Positions 29,289-36,905 of a stretch of 64,000 bases of DNA are shown here, piece by piece. Within the stretch, counting starts at the first letter, position 1. Every line of letters starts with the position of its first letter. The stretch covers positions 62,001 to 126,000 of the IMG/VR virus record IMGVR_UViG_3300023184_000035; one strand, given 5' to 3'. The notes under the pieces were generated by a model. It did not search any database. It was not told where the DNA came from and saw only the letters and a list, made by a program, of their open reading frames with translations. The translations under genes and the position numbers were made by a program. Source of the stretch: a virus.

Positions 29289-29303
29289 TACTTCAGTAGT
29301 ATT
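29286..29303. repeat. Inverted repeat overlapping a -35 box
   Basis: AATACT (29287-29292), TCAGT, AGTATT (29298-29303), where the last TT are the first bases of the TTGACC box. Similar elements at 20780 and 21355. Confidence 0.4.
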
Positions 29304-29330
29304 GACCAATAATTGCAATCCTGCTATAAT
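29302..29330 (+). promoter_or_regulatory. Sigma70-type promoter, TTGACC-N17-TATAAT
   Basis: TTGACC at 29302-29307, TATAAT at 29325-29330, spacer 17, preceded by a hairpin overlapping the -35 box. Upstream of the gene at 29362. Confidence 0.93.
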
Positions 29331-29361
29331 ACAGCATGATTAGCAACTCTGGAGTACTGCA

Positions 29362-29754
29362 ATGACCATGCATCTTGAAGGCCCATGGCTCAGCATGAGC
29401 GGCAAAAAGCGCGGCAAAGTAAAGTTTCGCAACGCTGAAGAAGCCCGACGTGCTAGAGAACTTGATGAGTCATGGCGAGAACTGCTGAAACGTCAAGGCG
29501 TGGAAGCAGAGCAAAAGCGTCAGACTCGTGCTATGACAGCACCCCCACTAGATTACAAGCTGACCACACCCGTGGGTCGTACCAACACACATCACATTCC
29601 CAGCCGTGACACAGGTGGCAACGCCACACTGGCCGCACCCAAAGTTTACACAGGTACCAAGGTCAAGGGCATTGCTACCATGCACAAGTCAAATGCTGTG
29701 CCGGTGTTCTCGGACGAGGAGGCAGTAGAAATTTCAAGGATGCGCCGTGGCTAA
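29362..29754 (+). CDS. Conserved phage protein, 130 aa
   Basis: ATG at 29362, a second ATG at 29368. MHLEGPWLSMSGKKRGKVKF, EEARRARELDESW, and a C-terminal YTGTKVKGIATMHKSNAVPV are characteristic of a conserved phage family found in many tailed phages, of unknown function. Basic, mainly disordered in the middle. Next gene starts inside it by GTG. Confidence 0.85.
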   Translation: MTMHLEGPWLSMSGKKRGKVKFRNAEEARRARELDESWRELLKRQGVEAEQKRQTRAMTAPPLDYKLTTPVGRTNTHHIPSRDTGGNATLAAPKVYTGTKVKGIATMHKSNAVPVFSDEEAVEISRMRRG

Positions 29755-30055
29755 AATTAATCGTTGCACTTATTATTTTGAACTGCTGAAAAACCGTAGT
29801 GATGGTATCAATTCTTGGAAAGCCGGTGCATACTCAGCCGCAGGTTATGTGGGTGCATATTATGGCGGGCAAAGTAGACTGTCACATAACTGTGACAGGG
29901 TATGGATGCAAGGACCACGCGGTGGTGTCAAGATTATAAAAGATAGAATAAACTGGTACGGCGGTATGTATGGAAGATACATCACAAACAACAAAAAAGC
30001 CATGAAAGAGTTTGCCTGGATCAAACTGTCAGCACGGCCCTTGGAGTTAGGATGA
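29747..30055 (+). CDS. Small basic protein, 102 aa, GTG start
   Basis: GTG at 29747 overlaps the preceding stop. YFELLKNRSDGINSWKAGAY, then VWMQGPRGGVKIIKD and KKAMKEFAWIKLSARPLE. It shares W-x-Q-G-P-R-G-G-V-x-x-I-K and the M-K-x-F-x-W-[IV]-K-L-x-A-R end with the next gene, so the two are tandem paralogs. Function unknown. Confidence 0.68.
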   Translation: MAKINRCTYYFELLKNRSDGINSWKAGAYSAAGYVGAYYGGQSRLSHNCDRVWMQGPRGGVKIIKDRINWYGGMYGRYITNNKKAMKEFAWIKLSARPLELG

Positions 30056-30315
30056 CATATCATTACTACGGTGTCAAAGGTGACTTTGCATGGAAATTGG
30101 CAGTGGACAATAAATTGCGCTCAACCAATATCAACCACGTTCCCCGACTCATGCGTGAAAGCGATCAAGTGTGGTGTCAAGGTCCACGTGGCGGTGTGCA
30201 GTTGATCAAGGGTGCATACTGGAACTACTGGGCCACATACTTGCGCCGGGATTCAGAAAAAATGAAACAGTTTACTTGGGTAAAATTACGAGCAAGGGCA
30301 TTAAAACAATCATGA
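30052..30315 (+). CDS. Small basic protein, 87 aa, paralog of the previous gene
   Basis: ATG at 30052 (ATGA). VWCQGPRGGVQLIKG and KMKQFTWVKLRARALKQ match the preceding protein. The final strand F-x-W-[IV]-K-L is also similar to the F-x-L-R-W family downstream. Function unknown. Confidence 0.7.
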   Translation: MTYHYYGVKGDFAWKLAVDNKLRSTNINHVPRLMRESDQVWCQGPRGGVQLIKGAYWNYWATYLRRDSEKMKQFTWVKLRARALKQS

Positions 30316-30626
30316 ACTTTATAACATGGATTTTTAGACGAATCAAAAACAGTCAATCAGATTGGGTACGGGGTTATCACCGTTTGATCCTAGAGGAAAC
30401 ATTCCTGAGTATAGTGTTTACACTTGTGTGTGGAATTTTTTTGTATATTGTACCTGTGGGATTTCTGTTGATGCCCTACGTTGACCGTGCAGACACAGTC
30501 GTAACGATCATATGGGGTCTTGTAGCATCGGTTGTGATGTTCTATGTGTATCATTGGCTCATGGCCCTGCATGAAGTTTACCTGCTGGAAAGACAGAAAA
30601 CTTGGAACGCATTGTCCAGAAAGTAA
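30312..30626 (+). CDS. Membrane protein, 104 aa
   Basis: ATG at 30312 (ATGA overlap). Two membrane segments: about 30-54 (LSIVFTLVCGIFLYIVPVGF) and 62-84 (VVTIIWGLVASVVMFYVYHW). Short basic loops. No family recognised. Confidence 0.68.
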   Translation: MNFITWIFRRIKNSQSDWVRGYHRLILEETFLSIVFTLVCGIFLYIVPVGFLLMPYVDRADTVVTIIWGLVASVVMFYVYHWLMALHEVYLLERQKTWNALSRK

Positions 30627-30629
30627 AGT

Positions 30630-30893
30630 ATGATCTACTACAAAATTCGCAAGAAGTCAGACCCTACTCAGTTTCGCAAAAGTGATGGCTCTTACAATAG
30701 CTCAGGCAAAGTGTATGACACCCTGGGCAAACTCAGAGCCGTTATTACCCAGCACATGAACGCTCACAATGCGTATTTTCGCGATCAACTACAAGATTGG
30801 GAGTTTGTGGAATACGAAGTAGTCGAGCGTGAAGTCCGGCAACTGGTTGATGTTGTGGACAAGAAAAAGGTCTGGGAGATACTGAAGCGATGA
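30630..30893 (+). CDS. Unknown small protein, 87 aa
   Basis: ATG at 30630. IYYKIRKKSDPTQFRKSDG, YDTLGKLRAVITQHMNAHN and a helical WEFVEYEVVEREVRQLVDVV. It resembles short phage proteins with an I-R-K-K/F-x...G-K-x-Y/W strand order. Basic to acidic gradient. Coupled to the next gene. Confidence 0.65.
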   Translation: MIYYKIRKKSDPTQFRKSDGSYNSSGKVYDTLGKLRAVITQHMNAHNAYFRDQLQDWEFVEYEVVEREVRQLVDVVDKKKVWEILKR

Positions 30894-31177
30894 TCAAACA
30901 AGAATTTCCCAACATTTACAAAATGACATTTCCTGAACATGCCGCTATGGTGATGAGACTTAATCTTCCATACACTGCTTACATTGATGAGCACAAGCAT
31001 ATTGCGGCCGAAACATGGTGCCGACAAACATTTGGCAGCAGATGGAGCATTGCCAGCACCGCTGGTAAGGGTGGCGTTTGGGCATGCAGGCATGGCGGTG
31101 TGGGTCATCACTGGCAATATTTGTTTGGCTTTGCTGAAGAAAAATACAAGACATGGTTTGAATTGAGGTGGTCATGA
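30890..31177 (+). CDS. Small protein of F-x-F...F-x-L-R-W family, 95 aa
   Basis: ATG at 30890 (ATGA). Ends WQYLFGFAEEKYKTWFELRWS: a beta strand, a helix and the invariant L-R-W-S end. Also AETWCRQTFGSRWSI, matching the W-C...F-G pattern of related proteins. No known function. Confidence 0.72.
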   Translation: MIKQEFPNIYKMTFPEHAAMVMRLNLPYTAYIDEHKHIAAETWCRQTFGSRWSIASTAGKGGVWACRHGGVGHHWQYLFGFAEEKYKTWFELRWS

Positions 31178-31410
31178 ACAGCAAGCAAAGACGAAATCTT
31201 ACCCGTAAATTAAAATATCATATTACACTGGGATTTGATCCTGGAAATTATAATATTGAATTTGATGAAAATGTTGATAAAGCAATTGAATGGTGTATGA
31301 AGAAAACTACAGGGGCTTACCATATTGATAGTGACACCTACTTTGAAAAGGTTATTTTTAGATTTGAAAAAGAACGTGATGCGGTATTCTTTACGTTGAG
31401 GTGGGTATGA
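31174..31410 (+). CDS. Small protein of F-x-F...F-x-L-R-W family, 78 aa
   Basis: ATG at 31174 overlaps the stop (ATGA). Ends KVIFRFEKERDAVFFTLRWV, a clear family member; also AIEWCMKKTTGAYHI. AT-richer than its neighbours, perhaps a more recent acquisition. Function unknown. Confidence 0.72.
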   Translation: MNSKQRRNLTRKLKYHITLGFDPGNYNIEFDENVDKAIEWCMKKTTGAYHIDSDTYFEKVIFRFEKERDAVFFTLRWV

Positions 31411-31664
31411 ATACGGAACAAAGACGCAAAGCAATCAAGAAAAATCATGCCACAATGTTTGGACATAGTGTATTGCTTGACAGTGTCAGAAGTGGCTGGG
31501 CAAGGACTTGGTGTGAACAACAGTTTGGAAAACGCTACGAGGCTGTGGACAACGAACAAGGGCGGTGGGCATGTTTCTGGGGCGGCAGAGACCATCCCAG
31601 TCATTACAGATTTCATTTTGCAGATGATCAAGATCGTATGTGGTTTGTGTTGAGGTGGTCGTGA
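31407..31664 (+). CDS. Small protein of F-x-F...F-x-L-R-W family, 85 aa
   Basis: ATG at 31407 (ATGA). ARTWCEQQFGKRYEAVDNEQ and the end YRFHFADDQDRMWFVLRWS. Its W-C-E-x-x-F-G-K-R resembles AETWCRQTFGSRW of the gene at 30890, so these two are close paralogs. Confidence 0.73.
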   Translation: MNTEQRRKAIKKNHATMFGHSVLLDSVRSGWARTWCEQQFGKRYEAVDNEQGRWACFWGGRDHPSHYRFHFADDQDRMWFVLRWS

Positions 31665-31897
31665 TGTTGCTGGGACATGGCACAGTGTATGGCGCACAGT
31701 ATTATACTGTGGCTCCACCCATGGGCGGTACGCCCTGGCGTGATATGGAGGCCTGGTGCCAGGCGACATTTGGCGCCAGCACTGGCAGTATTTGGTCAGC
31801 CTGGCAGAAATCCAGCGAACGTTGGTATGTCAACAACAGCAAGTTTTGGTTCCGTGATGAAGCAGATAGAACCTGGTTCTTGTTGAGGTGGTCGTGA
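31664..31897 (+). CDS. Small protein of F-x-F...F-x-L-R-W family, 77 aa
   Basis: ATG at 31664 within TGATG (GTG at 31661 is an alternative). DMEAWCQATFGASTGSIWSA and the end SKFWFRDEADRTWFLLRWS identify it as the fourth of a tandem set. Function unknown. Confidence 0.71.
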   Translation: MLLGHGTVYGAQYYTVAPPMGGTPWRDMEAWCQATFGASTGSIWSAWQKSSERWYVNNSKFWFRDEADRTWFLLRWS

Positions 31898-32052
31898 AGA
31901 ATTTATTGATAATGTATACTGTGTTGAGTTTGCAGGGCTGTGCTACAGCATTTGCAGTGGCCGATGTGGCTGGTGCCACTGTGGTGTATGCAGGAAAAAC
32001 TGTGGTCAACACAGTTGATGCCATCACCCCAGACATTGTAAACAAGAAATGA
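31894..32052 (+). CDS. Very small lipoprotein, 52 aa, GTG start
   Basis: GTG at 31894 behind GAGGTGGTC gives MKNLLIMYTVLSLQGC with a lipobox ending in Cys16. The mature part is hydrophobic/Ala-rich (AVADVAGATVVYAGKTVVNT), ending DIVNKK. Envelope-anchored; function unknown. Confidence 0.62.
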   Translation: MKNLLIMYTVLSLQGCATAFAVADVAGATVVYAGKTVVNTVDAITPDIVNKK

Positions 32053-32285
32053 AAAAGTACTACGGTGGCATGAACGGCACTCAGAATCCTGATTTCCCAT
32101 ACCAGGTGCGTGTGATCAATTTCACTACTGAAATGTTTGCGTGGTGTGAAGACTATGATGATCAAGGTGACCCGTTGTGTAGATTTCACGTGAACTGGGA
32201 TTTGTATGGTAACGATTATGATCGTGTGACATTTGAGCAGGCGGCGCCGGCCATAATGTTTGCACTGAGATTTGGACGAGCATGA
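32049..32285 (+). CDS. Small F-x-L-R-family-like protein, 78 aa
   Basis: ATG at 32049 (ATGA). NFTTEMFAWCEDYDDQGDPL and the end YDRVTFEQAAPAIMFALRFG resemble the family without the terminal W-S. Function unknown. Confidence 0.65.
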   Translation: MKKYYGGMNGTQNPDFPYQVRVINFTTEMFAWCEDYDDQGDPLCRFHVNWDLYGNDYDRVTFEQAAPAIMFALRFGRA

Positions 32286-32320
32286 GAAAGAAAAGTTTAT
32301 TAACTGCAAGAGGAGATTTT

Positions 32321-32740
32321 ATGGAAAACCCATTACCTTGGGAACAGCAAGAAGTATTTAGATTGTTAAAGGCACAGCCCGGCACCAGCTATCAAGAATC
32401 AGACGAAACAGGTCGACACATTTTTAGAGACTGGGTGCGCAACCTGTTGAATGTGAGCGAAATCACTGTGACGTTTGTCAAAGCAGATGGCAGTATTCGT
32501 GACATGCGATGCACCTTGGATGGTGATCGTATTCCGCCTCAACCCCCAAGAGCAGAAAAGCCGGCCAAAGAAGCACCTGTAGACGGCTTAAGGCAACATG
32601 GCTTCTTGGGAGAGGCTAAAGAAGTCACCAAACCCGAAGAATCGCACACCCAAAAAGTGTTTGACTTGGACGCAGGTGCCTGGCGCAGTTTCCGTTACGA
32701 TCGGCTCAAAAAGGTCACAGCCAGCATGAGTTTTGAATAA
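32321..32740 (+). CDS. DUF2693-like protein, 139 aa
   Basis: ATG at 32321 is preferred over ATG 32282 because AGAGGAGATTTT lies before it; the earlier ATG is coupled (ATGA) and possible. VTFVKADGSIRDMRCTLDGD is the hallmark of DUF2693, a phage family with a beta domain; VFDLDAGAWRSFRYDRL closes the domain. The middle 30 residues form a Pro/Glu-rich linker. Function unknown. Confidence 0.75.
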   Translation: MENPLPWEQQEVFRLLKAQPGTSYQESDETGRHIFRDWVRNLLNVSEITVTFVKADGSIRDMRCTLDGDRIPPQPPRAEKPAKEAPVDGLRQHGFLGEAKEVTKPEESHTQKVFDLDAGAWRSFRYDRLKKVTASMSFE

Positions 32741-32747
32741 GTAACGC

Positions 32748-32966
32748 ATGGCCAAAGAAGAAACAATCAGCATGGAGGGCAAGGTTCAAGAAATCCTGCC
32801 CAACACCATGTTTAGGGTATTGCTGGACGATGTCAACACAGAAGTAATTGCATATCTATCGGGAAAAATGCGCACACACAACATCAAGGTGTTGCTGGGC
32901 GATAGAGTTGCTATGGAGTTCAGTCCCTATGATTTGACTCGTGGCCGTATCACACGCCGTAGATGA
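32748..32966 (+). CDS. infA: Translation initiation factor IF-1
   Basis: 72 residues, exactly the length of bacterial IF-1. [20 protein letters not shown], the S1/OB-fold strand pattern, [20 protein letters not shown] and the diagnostic end [14 protein letters not shown] are all present. IF-1 binds the 30S A site and tunes initiation with IF-2 and IF-3. A phage copy could bias translation towards phage messages. Follows the DUF2693-like gene by 7 bases; overlaps the next gene by ATGA. Confidence 0.95.
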   Translation: MAKEETISMEGKVQEILPNTMFRVLLDDVNTEVIAYLSGKMRTHNIKVLLGDRVAMEFSPYDLTRGRITRRR

Positions 32967-33688
32967 TAACAAGCACCACAAATCAAGTTCCGGAGTTGCA
33001 AGGGTTAATTCTCATTGACTGTTGGGAACCAAGCCAGAAAACCCGCCTGGTCATAAATCAATTCTATCAAAACATAATTGACAGCACTGTACAACACAAT
33101 TTTGTTTGTGTCATCAACAGCGGCAATAATATTTTGTTGGATTTAACAGATCACAGTTTTGCAAATTTGTTTTACCATCACTGCAACAACCGGTTGACTT
33201 GGCTGCCGGAACATTTACAACAACGACACAATCGTGTGATTGCCAACAGTTGTAGGTGGGCTGGTCAAAGTCACATCAACAAAGAATCACAAAGCAATTC
33301 TAGCTCTAGACTTTTACACAATCATTTCTTAACCCAGGAACGCGGAATCTACATCATGGATCCGTTGGATCTTGTGTTTCATAACCAATTGGTATTTTCA
33401 GGCCAGGTCAAAAATTGGTTAATTGTTGGCCGTAGTTGGCAAATGTGTGTTCACAGCAATGGCCTAGGGCTCAACAATCTAGCAGAATTATCCAGCAGGT
33501 TTGACTTGAATTTTTATGCCACAGATTACAGTTTTTTAAAAGAAGATAATGAAACCATGGCCACGCATGCGGATTTTGAATCTGATGAACTGGAGTGGGC
33601 AGTTGTGAGCAACTTTGGGTATCAATTGGTACCGTCAACCAAACGCAACCGATACTCTGAAATACTTGCTAAATATCTTTATGCGTGA
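32963..33688 (+). CDS. Unknown protein, 241 aa
   Basis: ATG at 32963 overlaps the IF-1 stop. It opens with [20 protein letters not shown], an alpha/beta strand like that of hydrolase cores, but no catalytic set is evident. Contains many Asn/His/Gln. No family recognised. Ends inside the next gene by 8 bases. Confidence 0.68.
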   Translation: MITSTTNQVPELQGLILIDCWEPSQKTRLVINQFYQNIIDSTVQHNFVCVINSGNNILLDLTDHSFANLFYHHCNNRLTWLPEHLQQRHNRVIANSCRWAGQSHINKESQSNSSSRLLHNHFLTQERGIYIMDPLDLVFHNQLVFSGQVKNWLIVGRSWQMCVHSNGLGLNNLAELSSRFDLNFYATDYSFLKEDNETMATHADFESDELEWAVVSNFGYQLVPSTKRNRYSEILAKYLYA

Positions 33689-34223
33689 ACACATCAACCT
33701 GGTAGAAGCCAGCACCAGACCGGCAAAATTAGAAACCACTCCCTTGCCCTACGGACCCAAGGACCTGGCACCTGTTATGAGTGCCGAAACCATTGATTAT
33801 CATTTTGAACATTTGGCCAAAGGGTATGCCAAGCGTTACAATGCCGGAGAAGGCAATGCAGATTTCAATCGCGCTGGTAGCTTTTTACACAACAAGTTTT
33901 TCCCGCAACTGCAACCGGTCAAGGGCGCCAACAGACCTCGTGGTGCTGCACTTGCGTTGATTGAAGAGCACTTTAAAACCTACGAAGATTTCAAAGAAGC
34001 AGTTAAAGCGACTGCCATGAAGATACAAGGCTCGGGATGGGTGTACTTGAGCACTGGTGGTGAAATCAAAACCATTGCCAACCATGCTGTGCGCACAGAT
34101 ATATGCGTGTTGATTGACTGGTGGGAACATGCTTGGGCCCTGGACTATCAGTCAGATAAAGAAAAATATCTAGATAACATCTGGAAAATAATAGATTGGG
34201 ACGTCTGTAACCAACGTCTGTAA
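33681..34223 (+). CDS. sodB: Iron/manganese superoxide dismutase
   Basis: Converts superoxide to oxygen and peroxide. Metal ligands: His41 (TIDYHF), His70 (FLHNKFF), Asp146 and His150 (DWWEHAWALDY). These match the four-ligand set of Fe/Mn SODs; GSGWVYLS and the C-terminal WKIIDWDV also fit. 180 residues, slightly shorter than typical 193. No signal peptide, so cytoplasmic. The second His of the usual Y-H-x-x-H-H site is replaced. Probably Fe-type. Confidence 0.93.
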   Translation: MREHINLVEASTRPAKLETTPLPYGPKDLAPVMSAETIDYHFEHLAKGYAKRYNAGEGNADFNRAGSFLHNKFFPQLQPVKGANRPRGAALALIEEHFKTYEDFKEAVKATAMKIQGSGWVYLSTGGEIKTIANHAVRTDICVLIDWWEHAWALDYQSDKEKYLDNIWKIIDWDVCNQRL

Positions 34224-34232
34224 GGAGTCAGC

Positions 34233-34475
34233 ATGTGGAGATATCTGTGGGTATTTGTACCCGTTGTGGCACATGCAGACATGAGCGAATGTATAAACAT
34301 TGCTGATCAGAACAAAAAAAATTACTGCATGGCTTCCTACAGCGGGAGTGCCGCTTTTTGCGATAAGATCAAAAGTTACGAATCAAGAACACAATGCATG
34401 CGAATGGTAATTGCCCGACAACGACAATCCGCATATCAAGTACCTAAACCACCCAAAAAGGAAGAAACAAAATGA
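34233..34475 (+). CDS. Small secreted cysteine protein, 80 aa
   Basis: ATG at 34233 is preceded by TAAGGAGTCAGC. A short signal peptide ([15 protein letters not shown]) is followed by [25 protein letters not shown] and QCMRMV: four Cys spaced for two disulphides. Pro/Lys-rich tail. Periplasmic, function unknown. Confidence 0.68.
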   Translation: MWRYLWVFVPVVAHADMSECINIADQNKKNYCMASYSGSAAFCDKIKSYESRTQCMRMVIARQRQSAYQVPKPPKKEETK

Positions 34476-34792
34476 ACCTACAACCAGCTGCTATTAGTAA
34501 ACTGCAAGAACTTGTTGCCGAAGAAGGCAATCCCAACTTGATGCTACGTGTGTTTGTGCAAGGTGGAGGATGCTCAGGATTCAGTTATGGATTTACATTT
34601 GATGAAGCACAAAACGAAGATGATTTTGACTTTGTTTACGACTCTGTGAAAGTTGTTGTGGACGCAATGAGCATGCAGTATCTGCAGGATTCGGCCATTG
34701 ATTACAAGGAAGACGCCATGGGTGCCAGCTTTGTGATCAACAATCCACAAGCGGTGTCAACGTGTGGGTGCGGCAGCAGTTTTAGTGTTTGA
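34472..34792 (+). CDS. erpA: A-type iron-sulphur carrier protein (ErpA/IscA family)
   Basis: 106 residues with the three invariant cysteines: Cys34 ([10 protein letters not shown]), Cys98 and Cys100 ([11 protein letters not shown]). Family members receive and deliver 2Fe-2S/4Fe-4S clusters to apo-enzymes. A phage copy may help load the three radical SAM proteins encoded in this window, or maintain host respiration. ATGA overlap with the previous gene; overlaps the convergent minus gene by 36 bases. Confidence 0.92.
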   Translation: MNLQPAAISKLQELVAEEGNPNLMLRVFVQGGGCSGFSYGFTFDEAQNEDDFDFVYDSVKVVVDAMSMQYLQDSAIDYKEDAMGASFVINNPQAVSTCGCGSSFSV

Positions 34793-34987
34793 ATTTAACC
34801 AGTTATCGTAAGTCTCTGCCAGCGGATCCACTAGTGTTTGTTTTCCTAGAGCATGCACAATCAATGGCAGGCCGGGAACAATTTTTTCTATTAAACCAGC
34901 ATGGTCAGCCACCAAAAGAAATAACTTGTGTGTCTCTGATGGACTCAGTTGTCCAATTGCTTCAGTAATTGTTTGTATATCGTACAT
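34757..34987 (-). CDS. Small protein, 76 aa
   Basis: Start at 34987 ([20 protein letters not shown]) is preferred; an ATG at 35002 is also in frame. Helical, [20 protein letters not shown]. It sits directly after the tail-fibre gene ending at 34989, so could be a fibre chaperone, but no motif supports it. Its 3' end overlaps erpA antisense. Confidence 0.55.
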   Translation of the reverse strand: MYDIQTITEAIGQLSPSETHKLFLLVADHAGLIEKIVPGLPLIVHALGKQTLVDPLAETYDNWLNSNTKTAAAPTR

Positions 34988-34988
34988 T

Positions 34989-36905
34989 TTATTTCCGTTC
35001 AATTAATCTACCCAGTTCAGCAACAAGTTTAAACATCACAAACACTGGGATCAACATCAAGCCCTTGCCAAATCCTGCTGGCTTTTTGCTGGGGCCAAAC
35101 CATCGTTGCCACACACCCACTGCTTTACATATGGGAATACCAGCTGCCATGATCATGCGTCCGGTCAAACTGCCTTGTTCTTTTCTGCCAACTCTATAGG
35201 CCATTTCTTCTGCCCAAGGTGTAGCAATGTCTTGTGCCCAAGAGGTTGACCATTTGGCAGCAGCAACACTGAATTCTTCATCAGTCATCCAAGGCATCAT
35301 TTTGGGTCCACCACCACTCATCCAGTCTACAACAATCTCGGCCCATGCCCGATATCCATTGTAGATGTCAGGACGCACTTGTACCAGTTCAGCACCAAAT
35401 GCTTGATCAGCTTCGTATATATCTTGTGACATGAGGCCAAGTTCAAATAGTTTAGTACAGATGATCTTGCCACCTCCACCGCCACCTCCACCGCCACCAC
35501 CAATTCCAGCTCTTGGTTCCCAACCAAAATAACCAGCCACAGTGCTGAGTGTTGGTGCATAGTCATCACTGGCACCAATGATGTGAGTCCATGTCCCGTT
35601 GTATTTCACAAACACATTGCGAGATTCTTTCCAAACTCCGTTGACGTTTATATAGGCCTTTTGCACCGGGGTCCATGCATCGTCAAGTTTGACTTGATAA
35701 CTGGTGGGACTGAACTCTAGCACAGCATATCCGCCATTGCCAGAAATGGTGTAAACGCCACCTAATCCGCCTCGCCCATCATACCGAGGTAACCCAGCAC
35801 CGCCAGGTTTGAGCCCATTGGGCAGGTATGTGACGTCGCCTGCTGATCCGCCATACATGCCAGAATATCCGCCAGTATCCCCACCAGGGACAGTGCCACC
35901 ATTCCCAGCATTAACACCACCACCGCCACCACCGCCACCACCGCCATCACCTGTCCTGTTGGTACCATTTTGTCCGGCTGTGGTACCTGATTCTTGTCCT
36001 CGGTCACCAGGCGCATCTTGGCCAGTTGAGGCACCAACATTGCCACCGCCACCGCCACCGCCACCACCGCCGGCCACGGCCAACAACGTGAAATTTTTAA
36101 ACAGCAATGTGGCGCCGCCGCCGGCGCCACCAGCACCTGAACTGCCTGCTGGGCCAGCTGTGCCGCCGTAGCCACCGGAATATGATATATCTAGCACATC
36201 ACTATCAGTAATAGTCACTGCAATAGATGCTGGGCCACCAGTGTTGACTCCGCGTATTCTCACAGAATGATTGCCGGCTGGTATCAACACTTGACTGTTG
36301 TACACAGTGGGCCAATTGGTACCACTCAGTACTTCATTGCCATCCACATACACATTGAAGTAGTTGTCACATGTGCCGGTAAAGGTGTAAACTTTTGTGA
36401 AAGGGAAATTCACAATGGCACTGTGATCAAACACTGGTACATTGTACCAGTATGTGTAGTTACCACCACCCCAATTATAGCTGTATTGCCTTTTTTCTTC
36501 CCATACACCGTATTTGTTTAAAAAAGTAGGGTACACATTGAGTGAATACTTGTAGATTGATTGGTAGGGACCAAGAGATCCCAATAATTCAAGTGTGGTG
36601 AAAATTGTGCCGGTTGTGGTATAGCCAGGACCTGGAATACCTGGACGACTGCCTTGTCCAGCACCAGTGCCACCCGATTGCCCGCCGCCGCCCACGGCAA
36701 CATCTATTATGTCACCAGGTTCTACTGTGAATGTTTTTACCGAACACATGGCCCCGCAGCCATTTCCACCTCGATGACTGTCATTGCCGCCGCCGCCGCC
36801 ACCTCCACCCCAAAGATATGCAGTCACATTGGCTTGGAAGCCTTCTGGCATGACCAGACGTTGCAGGGTATCTGTAAACCCAGTTGCTCTAATTATTTCT
36901 GCCAT
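34989..36905 (-). CDS. Gly-rich tail-fibre protein, 638 aa
   Basis: A long minus-strand gene. N-terminus MAEIIRATGFTDTLQRLVMP precedes extended Gly-rich stretches (runs of six or more Gly at several sites), then a beta-rich part with YTFTGTCDNYFNVYVDG resembling a PA14-like carbohydrate-binding fold. The C-terminal 140 residues carry CTKLFELGLMSQDIYEADQAFG and a hydrophobic segment near GLMLIPVFVMFKLVAELG. Gly-rich fibres of cyanophages are similar. Host-recognition role inferred. Confidence 0.8.
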   Translation of the reverse strand: MAEIIRATGFTDTLQRLVMPEGFQANVTAYLWGGGGGGGGNDSHRGGNGCGAMCSVKTFTVEPGDIIDVAVGGGGQSGGTGAGQGSRPGIPGPGYTTTGTIFTTLELLGSLGPYQSIYKYSLNVYPTFLNKYGVWEEKRQYSYNWGGGNYTYWYNVPVFDHSAIVNFPFTKVYTFTGTCDNYFNVYVDGNEVLSGTNWPTVYNSQVLIPAGNHSVRIRGVNTGGPASIAVTITDSDVLDISYSGGYGGTAGPAGSSGAGGAGGGATLLFKNFTLLAVAGGGGGGGGGGNVGASTGQDAPGDRGQESGTTAGQNGTNRTGDGGGGGGGGGGVNAGNGGTVPGGDTGGYSGMYGGSAGDVTYLPNGLKPGGAGLPRYDGRGGLGGVYTISGNGGYAVLEFSPTSYQVKLDDAWTPVQKAYINVNGVWKESRNVFVKYNGTWTHIIGASDDYAPTLSTVAGYFGWEPRAGIGGGGGGGGGGGKIICTKLFELGLMSQDIYEADQAFGAELVQVRPDIYNGYRAWAEIVVDWMSGGGPKMMPWMTDEEFSVAAAKWSTSWAQDIATPWAEEMAYRVGRKEQGSLTGRMIMAAGIPICKAVGVWQRWFGPSKKPAGFGKGLMLIPVFVMFKLVAELGRLIERK

